Source of the DNA: MGIIb-O2 sp964003245 | Lineage (GTDB): Archaea > Thermoplasmatota > Poseidoniia > Poseidoniales > Thalassarchaeaceae | Direction: 5' to 3' | Assembly (NCBI GenBank): GCA_964003245.1 | Contig: CAXFIU010000031.1 | Coordinates: forward strand, 1 to 15,662 | DNA length: 15,662 nucleotides | In this document: piece by piece, positions 1-8,156 of the stretch | Numbering within the stretch: the first letter of the stretch is position 1 | Layout: every line of letters begins with the position of its first letter | Notes under the pieces: generated by a model | Told to the model about the DNA's origin: nothing | The model's input: only the letters and a program-made list of their open reading frames with translations | The model's database searches: none | Program-made: the position numbers and the translations under genes

Positions 1-2
1 CA

Positions 3-2090
3 GCGGGCGACATGCTTTCTACAAATGATGGATACTCCTTCGAGATTGTAGAAGCAGATTCCGCATGTGATGGAACAGCAGCAGGTACAGCAGCTCAAAC
101 ATTAGTAGATTCAGGAGTAGTAGCAGTAGCTGGAGCAGCATGCTCTGGTGCATCTATGGGTGCTAACGCAGTACTTTCAGCAGCAGGAATCCCTATGGTT
201 TCCTACGCAAGTACTAGCCCAGCATTGTCCGATTCAGTAGCTCACCCAGATTTCTTCCGTATAGTACCTAGTGACGCAATTCAAGGCGACGCTATGGCTG
301 ATATGGTTGCAGCAAGTGGAGTAACATCACCTGCATTAATCCATATGACTAACGCATACGGAGCAGGTCTTGCTGATTCTTTCGAGTCATACTGGACTGC
401 AATGGGTAATTCTCTATGCCTGAAATCAGGATATGAAGAAACATCCACAGATTTCTCAGGTGCTGTACAAGCAGTTGTGGATGCAGGTTGTGACTCAGCA
501 GTCCTAGCATCTTACTCAGCAGATGGTGCAATGATCATTGAGACCATGGCTGTAATGGGTGCAACAATCCCAACATTCGGTGCCGATGGAATCGCTGGCG
601 AATCCGCTCTAAATGATTACACAAATACAGCAGCAGCAAATGGCGTACAAGTGACATACCCTCGAGCAGCATCTGGCGGCTCAGGTTCATTCGGAACTAT
701 GTGTGCAGCTGATGCAGTCTGTGGTTCTGGTATCTATACACTAGAAGCATATGACGCAGTAATGATGATCGGTATGGCAGCTATGATGGAAGATGGAGCA
801 AATATGGCTTCACACCTTAACATGGTTGGTACTGATTACGCTGGAGAGAGTGGTACACTAACTTTCCTTGACAATGGTGACGTTGGAGGAAGTGGATACG
901 ATGTTTGTACATTCAATCACGTACCTACATATGGTGATTACTACAACTGTAATATGATGTGGACTGCAGCTGGAGGACTAGAAGCAGCACCATTCATGGG
1001 CGCTACTGTAAAGATTGGTTTCCTAAATGATGCAACAGGACCTATTGCAACTTATGCAGCAGGTTTCGTAGCAGCATCTCAAATCGCACTTGGAATTGCT
1101 AACACAATTGGATGGAACAGTATGGTTCAATTCGAAATTGTTTACGCTGACTCAGGATGTTCAGGAGACATGGGTGCAACTGCTGCTCAAGCATTAGTTG
1201 ATGCTGGAGTAGTTGGAGTAGTTGGAGCAGCTTGCTCTGGTGCTTCAATGGCTGCAAACGCAGTATTATCTGCAGCTGGAATCCCACAAGTTTCCTATGC
1301 AAGTACTAGCCCTGCATTGTCAGATGCTACTGCTTACCCTGACTTCTTCCGTGTAGTTCCAAGCGATGCACTACAAGGTCAAGCACTTAGTGCAGTAGTT
1401 CAAGCAGACGCGCCTGCTGACGGAACAGTTGGATTAGTACATATGACTAACGCATATGGATCTGGTCTGGCTGATGCTTTCACAGCAGATTTCGAAGCTG
1501 CTGGTCACACACTTTGTACAACTATTGGATATGAAGAAACAATGACAGATTTCTCTGCTGCTGTTCAATCAATGGTAGACAATGGATGTACTTCTGCTGT
1601 TTTGGTTTCATATGCAGCAGATGGTGGAATGATCATTGATGAGATGAACTCACAAGGTTGGTCTGGCCAAGTATATGGTGGAGACGGAATTGCTGAAGAA
1701 GGTCTTGGAGCAGAGGCAACATCTAGTGTTGATGGAGTAATTGCTACTAAACCTGCAGCAGCATCAACTGGTGTAGTCGGTGCAGTATTTGCTGGACTTT
1801 GTGCACAATCTGCTGATTGCGCTGGTGGTATCTATACTGCTGAAGCATTCGATGGAGTTGTACTTGTGGCATTAGCTGCATTCGCACAGATGGCATCCCC
1901 TGGTGCAACACTGAGCCAAGTAATGATGGCTACAGGACAAGGTCTAGCTGGAGCAAGTGGAGACATTTCATTCATGGCAAACGGTGACGTACCTGGCGCA
2001 GGATACTGTGTTGGTGATTTCACTGAAGATGCTGATGGTGTTTCCTTTGACTGCAACCGCAGCTGGGACCCAGCAAACGGAATGTCTTGA
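3..2090 (+). CDS. Tandem-domain Liv-type amino-acid ABC transporter solute-binding protein (5' partial)
   Basis: Extracytoplasmic receptor of the ABC importer that follows. The frame is open to the window edge (codons before the ATG at 12 read A-G-D), so the signal peptide and roughly the first 30 residues of domain 1 are missing. Counting from the ATG at 12, two type I periplasmic-binding domains (Peripla_BP_6/LivJ-like) repeat with a period of about 364 residues: domain 1 up to ~325, domain 2 from ~332 (VKIGFLND) to 692. Both carry the ligand-site signature GAACSGASM followed by SYASTSPALSD, matching the region of LivJ that holds the amino-acid carboxylate and amine. Eight cysteines recur at matching places in each domain (19, 44, 136, 160, 231, 237, 299, 313 and 383, 408, 502, 526, 597, 603, 666, 681). 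The 25-residue spacing of the first pair matches the E. coli LivJ disulfide as I recall it. Alanine codons are rich in GCA/GCT. Substrate is inferred as an amino acid or similar. Confidence 0.9.
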   Translation, partial: AGDMLSTNDGYSFEIVEADSACDGTAAGTAAQTLVDSGVVAVAGAACSGASMGANAVLSAAGIPMVSYASTSPALSDSVAHPDFFRIVPSDAIQGDAMADMVAASGVTSPALIHMTNAYGAGLADSFESYWTAMGNSLCLKSGYEETSTDFSGAVQAVVDAGCDSAVLASYSADGAMIIETMAVMGATIPTFGADGIAGESALNDYTNTAAANGVQVTYPRAASGGSGSFGTMCAADAVCGSGIYTLEAYDAVMMIGMAAMMEDGANMASHLNMVGTDYAGESGTLTFLDNGDVGGSGYDVCTFNHVPTYGDYYNCNMMWTAAGGLEAAPFMGATVKIGFLNDATGPIATYAAGFVAASQIALGIANTIGWNSMVQFEIVYADSGCSGDMGATAAQALVDAGVVGVVGAACSGASMAANAVLSAAGIPQVSYASTSPALSDATAYPDFFRVVPSDALQGQALSAVVQADAPADGTVGLVHMTNAYGSGLADAFTADFEAAGHTLCTTIGYEETMTDFSAAVQSMVDNGCTSAVLVSYAADGGMIIDEMNSQGWSGQVYGGDGIAEEGLGAEATSSVDGVIATKPAAASTGVVGAVFAGLCAQSADCAGGIYTAEAFDGVVLVALAAFAQMASPGATLSQVMMATGQGLAGASGDISFMANGDVPGAGYCVGDFTEDADGVSFDCNRSWDPANGMS
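132..2058 (+). repeat. Internal gene duplication of about 1.1 kb in the binding-protein gene
   Basis: The two binding domains are also recognisably repeated at DNA level. Matching blocks include 132-151 with 1224-1243, 199-220 with 1291-1312 (one mismatch in 22) and 342-362 with 1440-1460 (one mismatch). The offset is 1092 to 1098 bases. Between these blocks synonymous positions have diverged, so the duplication is not brand new. The blocks that match almost perfectly encode the ligand-binding segments. Confidence 0.8.
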
Positions 2091-2120
2091 ATAATCTAAT
2101 AGATTAACGAGATACGTAAA

Positions 2121-2159
2121 GCAGTGTGGCGGAAAATCCGCCACACTGCCCTTTTTTTT
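2121..2159 (+). terminator. Hairpin plus T-tract terminator after the binding-protein gene
   Basis: A perfect 13-bp stem (2121-2133 with 2137-2149) closes on a three-base AAA loop. Two C residues and then eight T residues follow (2152-2159). It lies about 30 bases after the stop codon and before the permease. This is the classic bacterial intrinsic-terminator form, whereas archaea usually terminate on T-runs alone. Placed here it could limit read-through, so that the binding protein is made in excess over the membrane components. Confidence 0.8.
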
Positions 2160-2170
2160 AAAAATAATTT
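2156..2170 (+). promoter_or_regulatory. Candidate TATA-like promoter for the permease-ATPase genes
   Basis: An A/T-only stretch starts in the T-tract of the terminator and runs into AAAAATAATTTT. Archaeal transcription starts about 25 bases downstream of TATA, which would fall near 2185-2192 and favour the ATG at 2197 with a very short leader. AT-richness makes this weak evidence alone. Confidence 0.3.
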
Positions 2171-2181
2171 TCAATTTTTAT

Positions 2182-5100
2182 GTGTGTGTAGGTAAAATGC
2201 TCCAACAGATACGTGAAAACTACAATCAATTCTCTGATTCATTTACTACTACCCAGAAGAGACTACTCATAACCTCTATATTATTCCTAGATTCGTTAAT
2301 ACTTGGTTTAACTTTTGGAAAAGGTTTTTTGAATTTAATAGATATATTATTACTAGATAAATTACCAACAGATTTAATCTGGTTGATGCAAATTTTAGAA
2401 TCAATTACAGCAGGTTTTATCGTTGTAAAAATGTTCTTTGACGATATTCCAAAAAGTAATCTAAGAACCATCTTAATTTTTCTTTCACCAATATTCCTAG
2501 TTATGGTAGTTTTTGTTACTTTGGAGGCATTGCTCCAAGGATTAGAAACACGTGCAACTATTACGTTAGATCTGATATCGATTTCGACAGGGACCTTAAC
2601 CTGGGCTTCTACATATCTTGCTATAGCGATAGGCCTTACTTTAACATATAAAGTTCAGAGATACGGAAATTTTGCTCAATCAGAATTCTTCATGATTGGA
2701 ATGTATCTAGCTATGATATTAGTTTGGAGTGATTATTTTGTTCCTATGTATGACGCTCCTCGTGATGGAGTTCTAACTTGGTCAGTTTTATCTTGGACTC
2801 TATTGGGGGCCTTTATCCTTACTGGAATTGCTGGGATAATAATCGACCGCCTTGTTTATCGTGGTTTTCGTGAAGAAAATGCATCGCCTCAAGTAATGAT
2901 GATTGCATCCTTAGGGGTCGCATTGATACTTCGAGCCTTAACCTACTTACGTTTCGGCTCATCTAGGAATATGTTCGAACCAGATTCAGATTGGAGAATG
3001 CCAACTATGCGCTGGGAACTACCAACTACAAAATTCCGGTTTAATCTTGGTGAAAGAGATTTAATTCCTGCTGAACCATTTTGGGATGCTAATGGGAATG
3101 GAATATATGATACAGGTAATAATGGCTTGCCAGAGTCCTTTATTGATTTAGATGGGGACAATCGATGGGATGCAGGTCAGACTTACAATCACTATAATTG
3201 TGAACAAACTGGAGTAGATGAATTAACTGGCGAACCTATCTTATCTAGAATAGTAAGTGAAGATTCAAGACCATTTTTTGAACTGTATGATACTAATATT
3301 GATTGTATAACTCAGGCAACAACAAATTATGCTTATTACAAAGGCATAGTCCCCGTTGTTATTTTTTCATCGGTTGCAATATTACTTCTTTTACTTACAA
3401 AAACACGCCTTGGAAGAAAAATGCGTGCAGTTGCAGATAATCCAGAACTTGCTGCCAGTAGCGGAATAAATGTTGAACAGATTCAATTAACTAGCGCATT
3501 TTTATCAGCAGGAATATCTGGTTTAGGTGGGGCGATTTTCGCTATAACTTTAAGATATAATCCCGAAACAGCATTCACACTTCTTTTACCATCCTTTGCT
3601 GTAATCGTTTTAGGCACTATTGGTTCAATACCTGGCGCTATTGTCGCATCTCTAATTGTAGGTTTTGTACGTGCCCTTTCATCACCTATTCTAATTGGAA
3701 TAGGCAGTCCATTAGGACGTTCTAATTATACTGCCATGGATGGAGTAATGCCCTATATTTTCCTCGTTGCAGTATTGATGATTATGCCTGAAGGTATCGG
3801 TGATGCTTATGAAAAATGGAAAGTTGATAGGCTAAGAAGCAAAAGGTCAAGAGAGGAAGAAAAACGCCTATCCGGTGAATCAGATAAACCTTCAAAAATA
3901 ATAACATTGTTACTCTCAATATTCCCATTAACTGCCTTATTAGGAATTCATAATTGGTGGAATAATAGATCCGACAAGGCTCAAAGCTTAGCATTTTTCA
4001 GTATAGGCACTTATTCAATTCATAGACTTCTTCTATTCGTTAAAAGAAATTCATTCTCTGATGGGACTTGCTCAGAGTCCTGTATTTCAAACCTTGATGT
4101 TGATACTAATTATGGATTAATAGCAGGTTCTGACGGAATATTACAACCTGAAGACTCTCCATATTTTGCAGATTCCGTATCGGATCTTGATGTCTCTTGG
4201 TTTGATTTAATGCAAAATGAGATATGGTTTGTCGATTTATTGACATCTATTGATAATCTATTATGGCCTCTTTTACCAATCCTCATTTATGCGTTGGCAT
4301 TATTCCAATGTCAAGAATATTTATCTGGCAAGAGTATTTTGAAGAAAAGTAAAAAGGACACAAAATCTATTTTCCAATTTTCTTACTTTCCGATTAAAAA
4401 ACATCTTAACAATATCATAATTTTAGTAAAAAAGCAATATCTCAGATTAACATTAATCGTTGCTTCTTTAATTCAACCTGTGAAATCTTTTGTTAATGAC
4501 AATTATTCTAAGAATAAAAATAATTTGAAGGAAAAATTTCCAACTTTTTCTAACAGTACGAAATATGGAAGAGAAAGTATCCTCGGATCTAATATTATGT
4601 TTGCAATTATGTTAATAATACTCATTTTATTCCTAATATGGCTTCCAATATCTGATTCTGATAATATGAATTTCAGTAAAACATTACAAGTATCTAATGT
4701 TCTACTGACTCTTTCTATATTTATCTTAATGTCTTTCTCATTGAATTTACATACTGGAGTTACCGGCATGGTCAATTTTGGAGTAATTTTCTTTGTTGGA
4801 ATAGGAGCTATTACCGTCGGAATTTTAACTGCACCTACTGAAGTACATGGTTATGCATGGCCGGTAATACCGGCAACAATAGTTGCAGTATTACTTGCTG
4901 CAGCCTTCGGGTGGGCTCTAGCATATCCAACTGCTCGTCTGAGAATGGATTATTTTGCTATAGTTACGATTTCTTTAGGAGAGATAGTTAGAGTTTTATT
5001 GGCAGGAGAGCCATTACTAAGGGTTGGATCAATTGGTTCTGCAATTGGTATTTCTAAGTATACACTACCTCTGAAACAATGGTGGTTTTGTGGATCTGGA

Positions 5101-6021
5101 GTTTCAATTGGGCCAGATTCAGATTATATTAGCGCTGACGCGTGTAGAAATGATGAATTATTATTAGGTCCAGCAAACAAGGTTGGCGAGTTATTAAATC
5201 TGACAGATGTAAATGGGGTTGTAGAGCCGGCGCCTTACATGTTTTTGTTAGCTCTAATCGGAATGTTATCAGTCGTTTTAGTATGGTGGCTTTTAGAAAC
5301 CATACTTTCATCTCCATGGGGCAGAATTCTGAAAGCAATTAGAGAGGATGAAGACGTGGCTCAACATCATGGACACGATGTTCTTTCTCACAAGGCAGCA
5401 AGTCTTGCTTTAGGGGCAGGTATAGCGGGCCTAGCAGGAGTTCTATGGGCGTGGAAACTAACAGGATTCGAACCTTCGATAATGGCACCTGCACGTTCTA
5501 CATTCCTTGTTTGGGCAGCCTTTATTATAGGCGGTAAAGCAAATAATAAGGGTATGATAATAGGGGCTTTCATCATAGTACTTATGGAGTTCGTATTCAA
5601 TGTACTTGTAGCCGCGCAAGGATCTCCTGACTTACCTCTATATTCTACTGCAGATAGTATAGATAGACTATTCCAATGGCTTGTAACTAATCAGTGGGAT
5701 GCCACGAAAATATTTGTTCTAATATTAATAATTGGCTTATTATTGAAACATAGAGCGACAATAGATATTGGAATTTCAGGAATATTCCTCTTCTTATTCA
5801 CATTGGTAATGATGGGCGAGAGATCTATTGATGAATCATTTACAGGAGGAGCAATTCAGGCAGATATGGCTTATGTCAAGGTATTACTTATCGGATGTTT
5901 AATGTTATTCTCACTCAAATTAAATCCAAAGGGACTAATTCCTGAGGTGCCATTCAGGCCAAATAAGAATTCAATAATTGGGCAATCTAAAGACTTACAA
6001 ATTGAAGGAGAGGATAGCTAA
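2182..6021 (+). CDS. Fused LivH-LivM branched-chain amino-acid ABC permease
   Basis: Membrane channel of the importer, 1279 residues counted from a GTG at 2182; an ATG at 2197, five codons in, is at least as plausible. Order: an extra N-terminal segment with about three membrane helices (~27-120); a LivH domain (~128-545) with its cytoplasmic coupling segment GRKMRAVADNPELAASSGIN at 411-430; a linker of about 250 residues; a LivM domain (~805-1150) with coupling segment GRILKAIREDEDVAQHHG at 1047-1064; and two or three extra C-terminal helices (~1176-1245). E. coli LivH and LivM together have about 730 residues, so some 540 are additional. The LivH half has a ~120-residue insertion (~270-388) with two EF-hand-like acidic loops (D302/N304/N306/D310 and D322/D324/D326/D330). 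Basic stretches (545-562, 717-760) suggest cytoplasmic sides. The stop overlaps the livG start by one base (TAATG), implying translational coupling. Confidence 0.9.
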   Translation: MCVGKMLQQIRENYNQFSDSFTTTQKRLLITSILFLDSLILGLTFGKGFLNLIDILLLDKLPTDLIWLMQILESITAGFIVVKMFFDDIPKSNLRTILIFLSPIFLVMVVFVTLEALLQGLETRATITLDLISISTGTLTWASTYLAIAIGLTLTYKVQRYGNFAQSEFFMIGMYLAMILVWSDYFVPMYDAPRDGVLTWSVLSWTLLGAFILTGIAGIIIDRLVYRGFREENASPQVMMIASLGVALILRALTYLRFGSSRNMFEPDSDWRMPTMRWELPTTKFRFNLGERDLIPAEPFWDANGNGIYDTGNNGLPESFIDLDGDNRWDAGQTYNHYNCEQTGVDELTGEPILSRIVSEDSRPFFELYDTNIDCITQATTNYAYYKGIVPVVIFSSVAILLLLLTKTRLGRKMRAVADNPELAASSGINVEQIQLTSAFLSAGISGLGGAIFAITLRYNPETAFTLLLPSFAVIVLGTIGSIPGAIVASLIVGFVRALSSPILIGIGSPLGRSNYTAMDGVMPYIFLVAVLMIMPEGIGDAYEKWKVDRLRSKRSREEEKRLSGESDKPSKIITLLLSIFPLTALLGIHNWWNNRSDKAQSLAFFSIGTYSIHRLLLFVKRNSFSDGTCSESCISNLDVDTNYGLIAGSDGILQPEDSPYFADSVSDLDVSWFDLMQNEIWFVDLLTSIDNLLWPLLPILIYALALFQCQEYLSGKSILKKSKKDTKSIFQFSYFPIKKHLNNIIILVKKQYLRLTLIVASLIQPVKSFVNDNYSKNKNNLKEKFPTFSNSTKYGRESILGSNIMFAIMLIILILFLIWLPISDSDNMNFSKTLQVSNVLLTLSIFILMSFSLNLHTGVTGMVNFGVIFFVGIGAITVGILTAPTEVHGYAWPVIPATIVAVLLAAAFGWALAYPTARLRMDYFAIVTISLGEIVRVLLAGEPLLRVGSIGSAIGISKYTLPLKQWWFCGSGVSIGPDSDYISADACRNDELLLGPANKVGELLNLTDVNGVVEPAPYMFLLALIGMLSVVLVWWLLETILSSPWGRILKAIREDEDVAQHHGHDVLSHKAASLALGAGIAGLAGVLWAWKLTGFEPSIMAPARSTFLVWAAFIIGGKANNKGMIIGAFIIVLMEFVFNVLVAAQGSPDLPLYSTADSIDRLFQWLVTNQWDATKIFVLILIIGLLLKHRATIDIGISGIFLFLFTLVMMGERSIDESFTGGAIQADMAYVKVLLIGCLMLFSLKLNPKGLIPEVPFRPNKNSIIGQSKDLQIEGEDS
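6007..6015 (+). promoter_or_regulatory. Shine-Dalgarno site for livG
   Basis: GGAGAGGAT lies five bases before the ATG at 6021, inside the last codons of the permease gene. It supports that start and coupled translation of permease and ATPase. Confidence 0.6.
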
Positions 6022-6800
6022 TGGAACCGGTACTTAGAGTAGAGAATCTTCGTAAGGAGTTCGGTGGTCTTGTGGCTGTAAAAGATGTATCATTCGAGAT
6101 ATTTGAAGGAGAATTTGTGGGGCTAATTGGCCCTAACGGTTGTGGTAAATCTACTACCTTTAATTGTATTAGCGGGTTGTTAGATCAGACAACTGGGAAA
6201 GTAGAGATTTATGGAAAAGATGTATCAAAGATGAGACCTGACCAAATACATAGTTTAGGTATGACAAGAACTTTCCAGCACACACGTCTTTGGAGAGAAA
6301 TGACTGTTATTGAAAATCTATTAGTCCCTCCAAGAAATCAATTCTCTCCTAGTAAAATAAAGTCATTATTATTCCCCAAGTCGCGCCAAGCAGAGAAAGA
6401 AAGATTACAAGAGGCATATGATATTTTAGAAGAGTTAGAAGTTCCCCATATGGCTGAAAATTTAGCAAGCGAATTATCAGGGGGGCAGTCGAAATTAGTC
6501 GATATCGGCAGGTCTCGCATGGGCTCGCCAAAACTACTCCTACTCGATGAACCGGTTGCAGGTGTAGCCGGTCCTTTAGCAATGAAAATCTTTAACAATC
6601 TGCGTAAAACAGTAGACGAAACAGGAATTTCCATATTAATTATTGAGCATAATATGGATTTCATTCTTCGGCAAGGAGTTGATAGAATTATCGTTATGAA
6701 TGAAGGAGAAGTTCTAATGGTCGGTACTCCTGAAGAAGTAAAATCAAACAGAGCAGTTATTGAGGCATATCTTGGTTCTGCAGGCGAGGAGGAGGAGTGA
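6021..6800 (+). CDS. livG: Liv-type ABC transporter ATP-binding protein LivG
   Basis: Cytoplasmic ATPase that powers the permease, 259 residues, normal for LivG. Seen: Walker A GPNGCGKST at 37-45, Q-loop Q86, ABC signature LSGGQ at 152-156, Walker B LLLLDEP at 172-178 and switch histidine H210 (IEHNMD). The extra stretch between Q-loop and signature, and the C-terminal segment TPEEVKSNRAVIEAYLG, are typical of the LivG branch and separate it from LivF. The start overlaps the permease stop by one base. The tail ends in four glutamates that are encoded by the purine-rich sequence forming the ribosome-binding site of the next gene. Together with LivF it should form the heterodimeric nucleotide-binding pair. 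Confidence 0.93.
   Translation: MEPVLRVENLRKEFGGLVAVKDVSFEIFEGEFVGLIGPNGCGKSTTFNCISGLLDQTTGKVEIYGKDVSKMRPDQIHSLGMTRTFQHTRLWREMTVIENLLVPPRNQFSPSKIKSLLFPKSRQAEKERLQEAYDILEELEVPHMAENLASELSGGQSKLVDIGRSRMGSPKLLLLDEPVAGVAGPLAMKIFNNLRKTVDETGISILIIEHNMDFILRQGVDRIIVMNEGEVLMVGTPEEVKSNRAVIEAYLGSAGEEEE
6786..6797 (+). promoter_or_regulatory. Shine-Dalgarno site deciding the livF start
   Basis: Repeated GAGGAGGAGGAG ends eight bases before the ATG at 6806. The upstream GTG at 6797 lies within or right beside this site and so would lack a usable spacing, which argues for the ATG. Confidence 0.65.
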
Positions 6801-6805
6801 GTATA

Positions 6806-7519
6806 ATGAGTAGAGTACTAGATGTAAAAGGACTCAACGGAGGATATGGTTCTGTACAGATTTTATATGATATCGATTTATACGTCGAGGAAGGAGAATT
6901 TGTTACGATCATTGGTCCAAATGGATGTGGAAAATCTACGTTTATTAAGACCATATTTGGGATAGCTAGTTACTACTCTGGAGACGTCACTCATAATGAT
7001 GAAGACGTATCTGGATGGCGCACGGATCAATTAGTAAATAGGGGAATTGCATATGTTCCTCAAGTTGATAATGTGTTTCCCTCTTTAACAATTTATGAAA
7101 ATCTTCAGATGGGTGGTAATAGCCTCTCAAATTTAGTTTTGAATGAGAGAATCGAACGCGCTTTGAATATGTTCCCAGACTTAAAGGAAAGAATTCATGA
7201 TCTAGCCGCTTCCCTATCGGGTGGTGAAAGGCAAATGTTGGCAATATCACGTGCTTTGATATCTAATCCTAAGTTTTTATTATTAGATGAACCAACTGCT
7301 GCATTGAGTCCTTTGTATCAACAACAAATAATTGAACGAATAGATGCCTTGAGAGACGAGGGCATTACTGTCCTAATAGTGGAACAAAATGCTCGTTTAA
7401 GCCTTGCACGTTCAGATAGAGGATACATTTTCGCAGGAGGCAAAGTCGTCCATTCAGGAGATGCTCAGCACATCTTAACTGATCCTGAGATAGGCGAATA
7501 TTTCCTCGGCTCTCATTAA
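6806..7519 (+). CDS. livF: Liv-type ABC transporter ATP-binding protein LivF
   Basis: Second ATPase of the importer, 237 residues from the ATG at 6806 (240 if the overlapping GTG at 6797 were used). Seen, counted from the ATG: Walker A GPNGCGKST at 37-45, Q-loop Q86 (VPQVDNVFPSLT), signature LSGGE at 137-141 and Walker B FLLLDEPTAAL with D161/E162. The switch histidine position is glutamine (VEQN), which is usual in LivF proteins, so this is a family trait, not a defect. It starts five bases after the livG stop and ends the four-gene importer cluster. Eleven bases separate its stop from the stop of the converging hydrolase gene. Confidence 0.93.
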   Translation: MSRVLDVKGLNGGYGSVQILYDIDLYVEEGEFVTIIGPNGCGKSTFIKTIFGIASYYSGDVTHNDEDVSGWRTDQLVNRGIAYVPQVDNVFPSLTIYENLQMGGNSLSNLVLNERIERALNMFPDLKERIHDLAASLSGGERQMLAISRALISNPKFLLLDEPTAALSPLYQQQIIERIDALRDEGITVLIVEQNARLSLARSDRGYIFAGGKVVHSGDAQHILTDPEIGEYFLGSH

Positions 7520-7530
7520 TATCTATAGCA

Positions 7531-8145
7531 TTATTTCTTTGATAATACTTTTTCAACTGCAATAGGTATGAATTGTAGAGAGTCTCCTAATCTATGCCCA
7601 TCATCAACTTCTATCAATTCAACATTTGAATTAGATTCTTCGACTTTTCGAGATGATTCTATCGATACTATTTCATCAGATATACCATGTATTATTACAG
7701 TTGGATGTTTCATTTCTGGCCATGACATTTTCTTAGCACTAACCATAAAATCCCAACTCAACTTAATTTCTTTATTTAGACCATGATGAAAATAAGGCCT
7801 GAATCCGTTATTTTCCCACTGATTCAACCCCTCTTTCCCTGCAATATTTTGAAAATTCTCTGCCAAACCAAATGCTGGAGCCATTAAAACCAATCTCAAA
7901 TCTCTATCTAGTAATTCATTAGCTGCATTGGCCACAGCTAATCCTCCATAGGATGAACCCATAATCAAATCAAAATCATCAACTTCTGAGACCTTGTCAA
8001 GAACCGCTTTTGTTTGGTCAGCAATTGTCCAACCTCTTATACTCATATTAACTGAGACGACATCCCAACCTAGATTTTCTATCATCCACGTAGGTTTAGA
8101 ACCATCAGGACTCCCTTCGAGTCCATGAGCCCAAAGAACTTTCAA
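7531..8145 (-). CDS. Small alpha/beta hydrolase, YqiA/UPF0227-like
   Basis: Probable cytoplasmic serine hydrolase or esterase, 204 residues from a TTG at 8145. In the longer form from the GTG at 8163 (210 residues) the nucleophile elbow is GSSYGG at 69-74 (Ser71), with oxyanion-region motif HGLEGSP near the N-terminus (13-19), a likely acid Asp163 (HGISDEIV) and catalytic His190 (DDGH). The order Ser-Asp-His and the small size fit YqiA-like hydrolases, which have little or no lid. I prefer the TTG because GGAGTGAT ends three bases before it and overlaps the stop of the upstream gene; the GTG has no such site. It is the second gene of a two-gene minus-strand unit with the PPC protein. Substrate unknown. 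Confidence 0.8.
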   Translation of the reverse strand: MKVLWAHGLEGSPDGSKPTWMIENLGWDVVSVNMSIRGWTIADQTKAVLDKVSEVDDFDLIMGSSYGGLAVANAANELLDRDLRLVLMAPAFGLAENFQNIAGKEGLNQWENNGFRPYFHHGLNKEIKLSWDFMVSAKKMSWPEMKHPTVIIHGISDEIVSIESSRKVEESNSNVELIEVDDGHRLGDSLQFIPIAVEKVLSKK

Positions 8146-8148
8146 ATT

Positions 8149-8156
8149 ATCACTCC
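8149..8156 (-). promoter_or_regulatory. Shine-Dalgarno site overlapping a stop codon
   Basis: GGAGTGAT on the minus strand includes the TGA stop of the PPC gene. Its GGAG core ends seven bases before the TTG at 8145, pointing to stop-start coupling of the two genes. Confidence 0.55.

Noticed and set aside
7370..7400. Missing switch histidine in LivF as a sign of inactivation
   Set aside because: Glutamine at this position (VEQN) is normal for LivF proteins.
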